Shown piece by piece: positions 8,958 through 17,219 of a DNA stretch of 47,750 nucleotides. Position 1 is the stretch's first letter. Every line of letters begins with the position of its first letter. The notes below the pieces were generated by a model that was not told where the DNA came from, did no database searches, and saw only the letters and a program-made list of their open reading frames with translations. The stretch spans positions 1 to 47,750 of the forward strand of contig JAHDHZ010000016.1 of the NCBI GenBank assembly GCA_020631045.1, read 5' to 3'. The stretch comes from Flavobacteriales bacterium (GTDB taxonomy: Bacteria > Bacteroidota > Bacteroidia > Flavobacteriales_G > JALEGO01). The position numbers and the translations under genes were made by a program.

Positions 8958-9920
8958 ACCCATGACTGATCTCACCCTTTTTAAAGTCTCACCTGCAATT
9001 TTATCGGCACGCTGAGCGCCTTGTAATAAAACAGCGTCAAGTTGTGTAGTATCTTGCATCAAAGTATCATAGCTTTTTCTTGCATCACTAAAGTGTTCTA
9101 ACACACACTCAAATAGTGCTTGCTTGGCATGACCATAACCATAATTTCCGGCTAAATACTTAGTGCGCATATCATCAATTTGCGCTTGTTTAGCCAACAA
9201 ACTAAACAATTTAAACACCAAGCAGGTGTCTGGATCTTTGGGTTCTTCTAATTCTTTAGAATCTGTTTTGATTTTCATAATTTGCTTGCGCAGTTGCTTT
9301 TCAGGTAAAAAGATGTTGATGGTGTTGCCATAAGACTTGCTCATCTTTTGACCATCGACCCCAGGAATCACCATTACTTTTTCATCAATCACAGATTCAG
9401 GAATCGTTAACACCTCACCGTAAGTTCTATTGAAGCCCTCAGCAATATCTCTAGTCATTTCAAGGTGTTGTTTTTGGTCTTTGCCTACTGGCACCAAATC
9501 TGCATCATAAAGTAAAATATCTGCGGCCATTAAGACTGGGTAAGTGAACAGACCAGCGTTGACATCTGAAAGACGCGCTGACTTGTCTTTAAAAGAGTGT
9601 GCGTTGGCAAGCATTGGGTAAGGCGTAAAACAATTCAAATACCAAGTAAGTTCAGTTACTTTAGCCACGTCACTCTGACGATAAAAAATCGTTTTTTCAG
9701 CATCTAAACCCAGCGCTAACCAAGCAGCAGCTGTGGCATAGGTGTTTTGTTTGACTACTTGAGCATCTTTTATAGCTGTGTAAGTATGCATGTTGGCAAT
9801 GAAAAGCAAACTTTCATTTTCACCTTTTTTTGCCATTTCAATGGCGGGTAGAATAGCGCCTAAAATATTTCCTAGGTGGGGTACCCCCGTAGATTGAATG
9901 CCTGTTAAAACTCTTGCCAT
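8952..9920 (-). CDS. trpS: Tryptophanyl-tRNA synthetase
   Basis: A 322-residue class I aminoacyl-tRNA synthetase that charges tRNA-Trp. The HIGH-equivalent is PHLGN at residues 14-18 and the KMSKS loop is at 192-196. Other TrpRS features are present (GLFTYPVLMAADILLYDADLVPVGKDQKQHLE, read in two adjoining blocks). The length matches bacterial TrpS. It is convergent with the haloperoxidase gene, overlapping its end by six bases, and divergent from the gene at 9976. Confidence 0.97.
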   Translation of the reverse strand: MARVLTGIQSTGVPHLGNILGAILPAIEMAKKGENESLLFIANMHTYTAIKDAQVVKQNTYATAAAWLALGLDAEKTIFYRQSDVAKVTELTWYLNCFTPYPMLANAHSFKDKSARLSDVNAGLFTYPVLMAADILLYDADLVPVGKDQKQHLEMTRDIAEGFNRTYGEVLTIPESVIDEKVMVIPGVDGQKMSKSYGNTINIFLPEKQLRKQIMKIKTDSKELEEPKDPDTCLVFKLFSLLAKQAQIDDMRTKYLAGNYGYGHAKQALFECVLEHFSDARKSYDTLMQDTTQLDAVLLQGAQRADKIAGETLKRVRSVMGL

Positions 9921-9975
9921 ACAACAAAAGTAATCAAATGATGAAAACCTGTATATTTAAAGAAACCTTTTCAAG

Positions 9976-10401
9976 ATGATTGTTGAAGTTACCCACCAAG
10001 ATAAACAAACCATAAAACAAATTGATGCCTTCATCGGTAAGCCTTTTGGGTTTTTAACTGCTTTAAAAATGGGTGGAATTGGTTCTAAAAGAATGACCAT
10101 TCAATCAGTAAGCTCTCAACTAGAACACACCCAAAACTCCACCCCTGAAATCAAATACTGTAACATTGAACTGCGCCCCAAAGGCATTATTGTGCGCATC
10201 AATAAAGGACTTAAAGACTTTGCTTGGGTAATTTTATACCCTCATCTCTCAATATTTAAATCTAAGACTTATAATATTCACGCACAAGGCGTGCACATGC
10301 ACCTCAACCTTGATCGATATTACCAAGAAAACATCAGTTTTTTAAAAAAGCTTTTGCGTAAAAAAACTGAATTTACAAGTGCTCTAAGTACTCAACCATA
10401 A
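9976..10401 (+). CDS. Conserved hypothetical protein, 141 residues
   Basis: I do not recognise a named family. The protein has no signal peptide and no membrane segment. It opens with a mixed alpha/beta stretch (MIVEVTHQDKQTIKQIDAFIGKPFGF). The middle suggests several beta strands (IKYCNIELRPKGIIVRINKG, FAWVILYPHLSIFKS). It ends in a basic helix (ENISFLKKLLRKKTEF). It is divergent from trpS and lies 60 bp upstream of rpoN on the same strand. Plausible codon usage and the compact arrangement argue that it is a real gene. Confidence 0.7.
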   Translation: MIVEVTHQDKQTIKQIDAFIGKPFGFLTALKMGGIGSKRMTIQSVSSQLEHTQNSTPEIKYCNIELRPKGIIVRINKGLKDFAWVILYPHLSIFKSKTYNIHAQGVHMHLNLDRYYQENISFLKKLLRKKTEFTSALSTQP

Positions 10402-10461
10402 AAAGCATTCTGTTTTCGAAACCTGATTTTTGTTCTTGCGTAAAGTGGTGAAAAGACCCTC

Positions 10462-11904
10462 ATGTTAAGACAAACCTTAAGTCAAAAACTGCTTCAAAAG
10501 CTCTCTCCGCAACAGATTCAATTAATGAAGCTCTTGCAACTGCCTATGGTGGCACTTGAACAGAGAATCAAAGAAGAGTTAGAAGACAATCCAGCCCTTG
10601 AAGAAGCCGCTGACGCAGAGCGCATTGATGACCCTTATGGCGAAGAACTTGATAATGACTTTTCTGAGGAATTTGACTTTGATGATTACATGTCAGATGA
10701 CGATACACCATCTTATCAGCTTTATTCTTCATCGGGCGGAGAAGATGCCAAAGAAACAGCCATTCCCTTCTCAGGCGGAAGCACCTTTCAAGAACTTCTC
10801 AAAGCTCAATTAAGTCTTCAGGTGCTCAACGATGATGAACAAACCATTGCAGAGGTATTGATCGGAAACCTCGATGAGGCAGGCTATCTCAGAAGAGAAC
10901 TCGAGGCCATCGTCGATGATTTGGCCTTCTCTCACAGTGTAGATGCAACACTTGAAGAAATCGTCACAGTCTTACACATCATTCAAGGCTTTGACCCCGC
11001 GGGCATTGGAGCGAGAAGCCTACAAGAATGCTTGTTGCTTCAACTTGAGCGCAATCTTTCAGGAGATCAGGCAGTAGCGAATGCCAAACTAGTTTTAAAA
11101 GAACAATTTGACGCCTTTACCAAAAAACATTACACCAAAATCATCGACAAATGTGGCATTACTGAAGATGAGCTCAAAGCTGCAATTGCAGAGGTCTTAA
11201 AGCTCAACCCAAAACCGGGAAACGCTTTGAATGACGCCTTAAAACAAGTCGAGCAGATCATTCCTGACTTTATCATTAATGTGCAAGACGGCGCACTCAC
11301 CTTTCAAATGAACAACCGTACGATTCCTGAACTGAATGTAAACAAACGCTATTCAGAAATGTTTGAATCCTTCCAAGAAAAAAAAGGCAAGCACAACTCA
11401 GAAGAGAAAAAAGCGGTGATGTTTGTCAAACAAAAACTTGATTCTGCCAAGTGGTTTATTGATGCGGTGAAGCAACGCCAACAAACCCTTACGCTCACTA
11501 TGGATGCCATTATGCACCATCAACAAACTTATTTTTTAAGCGGAGATGAGACCAAATTAAAACCCATGATCTTAAAAGATATTGCCGAGAAGGTAAATCT
11601 TGACATCTCAACCATTTCAAGGGTGGTAAACAGCAAATATGTGCAGACTCCTTACGGAACCTTTTTACTGAAAACCTTCTTTTCAGAAAAATACATTACC
11701 GAAAGCGGCGAGGAAGTATCGACTCGTGAGATCAAAAAAATCTTACAAGAACTCATCGAGGCTGAAGACAAACAAAAGCCCATTACCGATGAAAAAATCG
11801 CTGTGCACCTCAAAGAAAAAGGCTACAACATTGCCAGAAGAACAGTAGCCAAATACCGTGAGCAATTAAAAATTCCGGTCGCCAGACTCAGAAAGGTGTT
11901 GTAA
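10462..11904 (+). CDS. rpoN: RNA polymerase sigma-54 factor
   Basis: A 480-residue alternative sigma factor that needs AAA+ enhancer-binding proteins. Region I is the Gln/Leu-rich activator-interacting segment (SQKLLQKLSPQQIQLMKLLQ, with a downstream LEDNPALEE). An acidic region II follows at about 50-100. The core-binding and helix-turn-helix parts lie in the middle (DIAEKVNLDISTISRVVNSK). The RpoN box ARRTVAKYRE is at about 458-467, close to the C-terminus as expected. No sigma-54 activator is encoded in this window, so its regulon is not evident here. Confidence 0.97.
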   Translation: MLRQTLSQKLLQKLSPQQIQLMKLLQLPMVALEQRIKEELEDNPALEEAADAERIDDPYGEELDNDFSEEFDFDDYMSDDDTPSYQLYSSSGGEDAKETAIPFSGGSTFQELLKAQLSLQVLNDDEQTIAEVLIGNLDEAGYLRRELEAIVDDLAFSHSVDATLEEIVTVLHIIQGFDPAGIGARSLQECLLLQLERNLSGDQAVANAKLVLKEQFDAFTKKHYTKIIDKCGITEDELKAAIAEVLKLNPKPGNALNDALKQVEQIIPDFIINVQDGALTFQMNNRTIPELNVNKRYSEMFESFQEKKGKHNSEEKKAVMFVKQKLDSAKWFIDAVKQRQQTLTLTMDAIMHHQQTYFLSGDETKLKPMILKDIAEKVNLDISTISRVVNSKYVQTPYGTFLLKTFFSEKYITESGEEVSTREIKKILQELIEAEDKQKPITDEKIAVHLKEKGYNIARRTVAKYREQLKIPVARLRKVL

Positions 11905-11923
11905 AAACACTACTTTAGTGCAC

Positions 11924-12544
11924 ATGAGTTTAGAAACCCGCATTGCAAAGTCTATATCTATTGTACTGCACCCCATTTTGGTACCTTTTTATGGGTTTTT
12001 AACCCTCATGTTCACAGGCTCATTTGTAGCGCACATTTTCTCTTTAGAACTCAAATTAGCCATCTTAGGACTCATTTTTTTAGTCACTGTTTTACTGCCC
12101 AGCATTTTTGTGTTGCTGCTCAAAAGAAAGCAAATCATTAGCTCTGTACACCTTGAAAATCGCGCTGAACGCTATCTACCTTATGGTATGACCATGATCT
12201 TGTACGCCATTGGTTTTTACCATTTATACAACAGTGGTTTGCCCCAAATTTTAGCCTATTTTTTACTTGCCGCCGCCCTCACACTTTTAGCTGTAATCAT
12301 CTCAAATTATGTAACCAAAATCAGTGCGCACATGGTTGGCATCGCTGGTCTTGCTGCCTCGTGCCTGATTTTAAATAATAAGTTCGAGGTAAACTTGACT
12401 GCTCTATTTTTGTTTATCGTTTTTTTGGGTGGATTAGTGGGCTATGCCAGACTCACATTAAATGCCCATACCCCAAAACAGCTTTATTGGGGGGCTGTAA
12501 TAGGCTTTTTCGTGCAATTTCTGATCTTACATATTTTGGTTTAA
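11924..12544 (+). CDS. Multi-pass membrane protein with weak PAP2-like motifs
   Basis: About 206 residues with roughly six hydrophobic segments. The upstream GTG at 11918 is possible, but the ATG at 11924 is preferred. Conserved-looking cytoplasmic elements are VHLENRAERYLPYGM and, later, NYVTKISAHMVGIAG plus GYARLTLNAHTPKQLYWG. The last two recall the SGH and SR-x5-H-x3-D positions of PAP2 phosphatases but lack several catalytic residues. It may therefore be a non-catalytic or divergent PAP2-superfamily protein. It lies 19 bp after rpoN, probably in one transcript. The function is unknown. Confidence 0.7.
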   Translation: MSLETRIAKSISIVLHPILVPFYGFLTLMFTGSFVAHIFSLELKLAILGLIFLVTVLLPSIFVLLLKRKQIISSVHLENRAERYLPYGMTMILYAIGFYHLYNSGLPQILAYFLLAAALTLLAVIISNYVTKISAHMVGIAGLAASCLILNNKFEVNLTALFLFIVFLGGLVGYARLTLNAHTPKQLYWGAVIGFFVQFLILHILV

Positions 12545-12614
12545 CTTCTTTTAATACTATAGGGAGGCTACAAGAAAATAATTCTTAGTAAATTCGTGAA
12601 AATTTGGCCTTACT

Positions 12615-15600
12615 ATGTCGTATCAAAAACTCAACAACATCATCGGTTGGATTGTCTTTGCAATCGCCTCAGCCGTTTACTTAATGACCATTGAACCAAC
12701 CGTTAGTTTCTGGGATTGTGGTGAATTTATTGCCTCTGCCTTTAAACTTGAAGTAGGTCACCCTCCCGGAGCTCCATTTTTTATGTTGATCGGTAGGTTG
12801 TTTTCATTTTTAGCCCCTAAAGAAGAAGCGGCCAAAATGATCAATATTTTATCAGCCCTTTGTTCATCATTCACAATTCTGTTTCTCTTTTGGACCATCA
12901 CCCACCTTGCGCGCAAAGCTTTTGCTAAAGCCAAAGAAGCTTTAAGCTCTGGAGAAACTCTAGCCATTATGGGTGCTGGTGTTGTAGGAGCTTTGGCCTA
13001 CACGTTTTCAGATACCTTTTGGTTTTCAGCTGTTGAAGGTGAGGTATATGCCATGTCTTCATTGTTTACCGCCCTTGTTTTTTGGGCCATGCTCAAGTGG
13101 GAATCAGTTGCTGACGAACCTTACGCTAACCGTTGGATCGTCTTGATTGCTTACTTAATGGGCTTGTCAATTGGAGTTCACTTGCTGAACCTTTTGGCGA
13201 TTCCAGCCATGGTAATGGTGTACTACTTTAAAAAATATGAGACCTCACGCACAGGATTGATTAAAGCAGGTGTGATTTCTATTGTGATTCTTGGATTTGT
13301 GCAAGCCGGTATCATTCCTTACACGGTGAAAATCGCTTCATGGTTTGAATTGTTGTTTGTCAATACCTTAGGAATGGGCTTCAACTCAGGGGTCTTTATT
13401 TACTTGCTTTTGCTTTTGGGTGGAATTGGCTATGCCATTTATTTCACTTCAAAAGAAAACAAGTATGCATTACACAACACAGCTTTATTGAGCGTGTTGA
13501 TGTTGTTGATTGGATACTCTTCTTTTGCCTTGATCATTATCAGGTCAAATGCCAATCCACCCATGGATGAAAACAACCCAGAACATGTGTTCTCACTACT
13601 TTCATATTTAAATCGTGAACAATATGGCGATCGTCCTTTATTATACGGCCAGTACTTCAATTCTCCGCTTGACAATAAAGAGCCATACAAAGATGGTGAC
13701 CCGGTGCGTTTTAAAGACAAAAAATCAGGCAAATACATCATCTCAGATGATAAGAAAAACTCAAAACCCAATTATGCTTCAGAGTTTTGCTCAATCTTTC
13801 CTAGAATGTATAGCACTGAGGGCAGACATGTTAGAAAATATAAAGAGTGGTCAGATTTCAAAGGCACAAAAAAGCGTTATTTAGACCCTAGAACAGGTAA
13901 GACTGAAACCATTGCCAAGCCCACCATGTTTGAAAACATCAAATTTTTGTGGCGCTACCAAATTGATTGGATGTACATCAGATACTTTATGTGGAATTTT
14001 GCAGGCCGTCAAAACGACATTCAAGGCCATGGAGGTGTGATGGATGGTAATTGGATTTCAGGCATTGATTTTATCGACAAAATGCGTCTTGGATTCTCAA
14101 TGAGTGAATTACCAGAAACCTACACTAACAATAAGGCTTTAAATAAGTTTTATTTCTTACCGCTGATTTTAGGTCTGCTTGGATTTTTGTTTCACTTAGA
14201 AAAAAACAACAAAGACGCCTTAGTGGTCGGATTACTCTTTATCTTAACGGGGCTGGCTATTGTGATTTACCTGAATCAATATCCCTATCAACCCCGTGAG
14301 CGAGACTATGCATATGCAGGCTCTTTTTATGCCTTTGCCATTTGGATTGGACTGGGCGTATTGTTTATTTACGACAAGCTCAAGTCGTTTTTGAGTGAGG
14401 CGCCTTCTGCTTTAGTCACTTCATTGATTTGCTTGCTATTTGTGCCGGGATTGATGGCCAAAGAGGGCTGGGATGATCACGATCGTTCAAACACCTTTAC
14501 AGCAAGAGATTTTGCGAAAAACTACTTGAATTCTTGTGAAGAAAATGCAGTACTGTTTACCAATGGTGATAACGATACTTTCCCGTTGTGGTACGTACAA
14601 GAGGTTGAAGAATACAGAACAGATGTAAGAGTATGTAACTTAAGTTTATTGAATACTGATTGGTACATTGAGCAAATGTCTCGTAAAGCCTATGAATCAG
14701 ATGCAGTGCCTTTCGGAATGTCTGAAAACTTATACAGACAGGGCACGCGAGATTACTTGCAAGTATTGCCAATGACTGAAGAATATATTGATGTTGATGA
14801 TTTGATCAACTTTATTTCAAAACCCATTACCGAACAAGCCAAGTTCATCAAAGACAAAAACATGGCCAATCAAATCATTTCAGGCAAGCGCTATTTTATG
14901 CCAGGTAAAAAGGTAAGCCTTAAGGTTGATTCTGCTAAAGTATTAGCAAATGGCACATTAGATGAGCGCTTTAAAGATCGTATGGTAAGCGATGTCAAAT
15001 GGCAAATCAATAAAGGGTATATCTTTAAAAATGATATGATGATCTTAGATCTCTTGTCAAACAACGATTGGAATCGTCCTGTATATTTTGCAATCACTAC
15101 AGGGTCTTCTGCTTACATAGGCCTTGATGAGCACTTTCAAATCGAGGGGCTTACTTATCGTTTAGTGCCTATGAGAACACCTGCTCAAAACGGAGAAACA
15201 GGTTATGTACATACCGATAAGATGTATGACAATATTATGAATAAGTTCGTTTGGGGAGGGCTTGATCAGCATGAGATTTACATGAATGAGAACAATAGAA
15301 GAATGTGCATGAACTTGCGTAATAATTTTGCACGTCTTTCAAACGCATTGGTTGCCGAAGGCAAAAAAGACAAGGCTATTGAGGTGTTAGATCGTTGCCA
15401 AGAGGTGATGCCTGAACACAATGTGCCTTATGATTACTTTATGGTACCTGTAACGCGTGCATACTACAATGCTGGGGCAAAAGAAAAAGCGGCCACAGTT
15501 GCAAAACGCATGTTTGAATTGTATGAGTCTGAATTGAACTTTATTTTGTCACTTGATAGAGCCGAGCGAAACAGCTTAAAACAACAAGCTCAACAAGACA

Positions 15601-15722
15601 TCACGGTATTGTATCAAGTAATGGACATTACAAAACGTGCTGGTGATGAAGTGTTAGCTAAAGACTTTGAAGATAGATTCAATGCCCTGCAAGCTGATTA
15701 TGGGGTAAAGATTGGCGCTTAA
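12615..15722 (+). CDS. DUF2723-family membrane protein (GT117/TMEM260-like glycosyltransferase)
   Basis: A 1035-residue integral membrane protein. The N-terminal signature of DUF2723 is clear: TIEPTVSFWDCGEFIASAFK, then VGHPPGAPFFMLIGRLF, matching the acidic lumenal/periplasmic loop of GT-C glycosyltransferases. About 10-12 membrane helices span residues 10-330 and 515-625. The C-terminal third is soluble (YRQGTRDYLQVLPMT onward) and ends in a helical, TPR-like stretch. The animal homologue TMEM260 is an O-mannosyltransferase, and the Bacteroidota members are assigned to family GT117. I infer periplasmic protein O-glycosylation; the sugar donor is not visible. Confidence 0.85.
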   Translation: MSYQKLNNIIGWIVFAIASAVYLMTIEPTVSFWDCGEFIASAFKLEVGHPPGAPFFMLIGRLFSFLAPKEEAAKMINILSALCSSFTILFLFWTITHLARKAFAKAKEALSSGETLAIMGAGVVGALAYTFSDTFWFSAVEGEVYAMSSLFTALVFWAMLKWESVADEPYANRWIVLIAYLMGLSIGVHLLNLLAIPAMVMVYYFKKYETSRTGLIKAGVISIVILGFVQAGIIPYTVKIASWFELLFVNTLGMGFNSGVFIYLLLLLGGIGYAIYFTSKENKYALHNTALLSVLMLLIGYSSFALIIIRSNANPPMDENNPEHVFSLLSYLNREQYGDRPLLYGQYFNSPLDNKEPYKDGDPVRFKDKKSGKYIISDDKKNSKPNYASEFCSIFPRMYSTEGRHVRKYKEWSDFKGTKKRYLDPRTGKTETIAKPTMFENIKFLWRYQIDWMYIRYFMWNFAGRQNDIQGHGGVMDGNWISGIDFIDKMRLGFSMSELPETYTNNKALNKFYFLPLILGLLGFLFHLEKNNKDALVVGLLFILTGLAIVIYLNQYPYQPRERDYAYAGSFYAFAIWIGLGVLFIYDKLKSFLSEAPSALVTSLICLLFVPGLMAKEGWDDHDRSNTFTARDFAKNYLNSCEENAVLFTNGDNDTFPLWYVQEVEEYRTDVRVCNLSLLNTDWYIEQMSRKAYESDAVPFGMSENLYRQGTRDYLQVLPMTEEYIDVDDLINFISKPITEQAKFIKDKNMANQIISGKRYFMPGKKVSLKVDSAKVLANGTLDERFKDRMVSDVKWQINKGYIFKNDMMILDLLSNNDWNRPVYFAITTGSSAYIGLDEHFQIEGLTYRLVPMRTPAQNGETGYVHTDKMYDNIMNKFVWGGLDQHEIYMNENNRRMCMNLRNNFARLSNALVAEGKKDKAIEVLDRCQEVMPEHNVPYDYFMVPVTRAYYNAGAKEKAATVAKRMFELYESELNFILSLDRAERNSLKQQAQQDITVLYQVMDITKRAGDEVLAKDFEDRFNALQADYGVKIGA

Positions 15723-15732
15723 TGAAACTAAG

Positions 15733-16356
15733 ATGAGGCGAATATTTTATCAGCTTTTTCAAAAGCTATTAAATGTTCGCTTTTTTGATGCTACTTCTGA
15801 GAAAATCGTCTATCTCACTTTTGATGATGGGCCTCATCCTGAGATTACTCCTTGGCTGCTCGATTTTTTAGAAAAAGAAAAGATCAAAGCAACTTTTTTT
15901 TGTTTGGCTAGGCACATTCAACAACACCCTACTCTTTTTGATTCATATAAAACACAAGGGCATATGGTTGCTAGTCATGGGCATGAGCACCTCAGTGGTT
16001 TTAAGATCTCTCTTAAAAGCTTTCAAAAGAATGTTGAAAAAGCTCAAGGGTTTTTTGCATCAAAAGCCTTTCGGCCCCCTTACGGTAAACTGGGGTTAAG
16101 ACAATATCTTTGGCTCAGAAAAACACATCACATCATTTTGTGGGATGTCATGGCTTATGATTTTTCAAACACATCGCCTGAAAAACTCTTAAAACGCCTT
16201 AAACGCTTAACAAAACCAGGGAGCATTGTAGTCTTTCACGAGAACAAAAAGGCTTTTGAAAACTTAAAAGTGTTATTGCCTGAATATATTAAGCATTTAA
16301 AAGGGCTTGGTTATACTTTTAAGCTTGATATTCCTCCATCAACTCCAATCACTTGA
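15733..16356 (+). CDS. Polysaccharide deacetylase family protein (NodB domain)
   Basis: About 207 residues from the ATG at 15733; a TTG at 15712 would overlap the previous gene and is less likely. The NodB motifs are in order: TFDDGPHPEIT with the catalytic Asp pair, SHGHEH as the metal-binding His motif, and RPPYGKLGLRQ. The family removes N-acetyl groups from sugars of cell-wall or exopolysaccharides. No signal peptide is obvious, though the N-terminus is basic and hydrophobic. Its 3' end overlaps the convergent SDR gene by 46 bp, so antisense transcription between the two is possible. Confidence 0.88.
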   Translation: MRRIFYQLFQKLLNVRFFDATSEKIVYLTFDDGPHPEITPWLLDFLEKEKIKATFFCLARHIQQHPTLFDSYKTQGHMVASHGHEHLSGFKISLKSFQKNVEKAQGFFASKAFRPPYGKLGLRQYLWLRKTHHIILWDVMAYDFSNTSPEKLLKRLKRLTKPGSIVVFHENKKAFENLKVLLPEYIKHLKGLGYTFKLDIPPSTPIT

Positions 16357-17000
16357 CCTGTGATAAAAGAAGCTTGGTCACTGAGTAAAAAAGCTCCCAT
16401 TTTAGCCACATCTTCAGGGCTTGCAACCTTCTTTAGAGGATGGCGCTGAGCGTTGGCCTGAACTTTTTGCTCGGTATTCAATAGTTTTTCAGCCAAAGGT
16501 GTGTTGGTGATGGATGGCGCGATGGCATTGACCCTAATTTTAGGGGCAAATTCTGCTGCCAGAGCTTTGGTTAATCCTTCTAAAGCACCCTTAATGGTTG
16601 AGACTTGTGCATGAAAATTAAAGCCCGTCTGAACTGCTACGGTTGAGAACAATAAAATGGATGCTTGTTCAGATGCTTTTAAAGCAGGCAAAGCAGCTTG
16701 AATGGAAGTAATCGCACTGGTCACTTGATTGTTAAAATCAGTTAGAAAATTATCTTTTTTGATTCTTGCAAAAGGCACCAAATTAATGCCTCCTGGCAAG
16801 TAGGCGATGCCATCAAGGGTATCTGGTAAAAAGGACCAATCGCCTTGGGTTTGAGTATCAAAATGATGGTAGGTAATCTTGCCTGTATCTTCTTGTTTAT
16901 TGTTTCTGTAAGTGGCGTATACCCGGTTTTCTTTTGAAAGTAGTTCAACCAAAGATTTACCTATGCCTGAAGAGCCGCCGATGATGAGATAGTTTTTCAT
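16311..17000 (-). CDS. Short-chain dehydrogenase/reductase lacking the catalytic tyrosine
   Basis: A 229-residue classical SDR fold. The dinucleotide motif GGSSGIGKS is at residues 8-16. Ser119 sits in LLFSTVAVQTG, and Lys137 in STIKGALEGLTKALAAEF. The C-terminal elements NAIAPSITNTPLAE and FITGQVIGVDGG are typical. The Tyr of the Tyr-x3-Lys motif is Val133; the codon GTC is clear. Either the protein uses another acid or it is a non-enzymatic NAD(P)-binding member. It lies 219 bp downstream of the photolyase operon, with a terminator-like hairpin between, so it may be a separate unit of the same light-associated cluster. Confidence 0.88.
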   Translation of the reverse strand: MKNYLIIGGSSGIGKSLVELLSKENRVYATYRNNKQEDTGKITYHHFDTQTQGDWSFLPDTLDGIAYLPGGINLVPFARIKKDNFLTDFNNQVTSAITSIQAALPALKASEQASILLFSTVAVQTGFNFHAQVSTIKGALEGLTKALAAEFAPKIRVNAIAPSITNTPLAEKLLNTEQKVQANAQRHPLKKVASPEDVAKMGAFLLSDQASFITGQVIGVDGGISSLKV

Positions 17001-17123
17001 AATAGTTTATTTTAATTCAATAGACCTTGGTTCAAGCTACAAAAAATTCAAAGGGAATTAGCATTTGATGAATCGTCAGAAAAAAGCATGAAAAATAGCA
17101 AAGCAGGGCTGGCCTGTGCGCCA

Positions 17124-17151
17124 AAAAGTTCAGCTCAATTTCTGAACTTTT
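17124..17151 (-). terminator. Rho-independent terminator of the photolyase operon
   Basis: AAAAGTTCAG and CTGAACTTTT form a perfect 10-bp stem with an 8-base loop. On the minus strand the stem is followed by TTTTTGG, a short U-run. It lies about 70 bases after the stop of the last photolyase gene (17220). The rest of the 17001-17219 gap shows no gene. Confidence 0.65.
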
Positions 17152-17219
17152 AGGAGGGTTTGCTAATTTTTCTTTGGTTTTTTCTGCAGATGAAAGCAAA
17201 TGTTAATTTGGTCATATTC

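Noticed and set aside
12551-12566. TAATACTATAGGGAGG resembling part of a phage T7 promoter
   Set aside because: The central CGACTCAC of the T7 promoter is missing and no T7-like polymerase is near; a chance match in an AT-rich gap.
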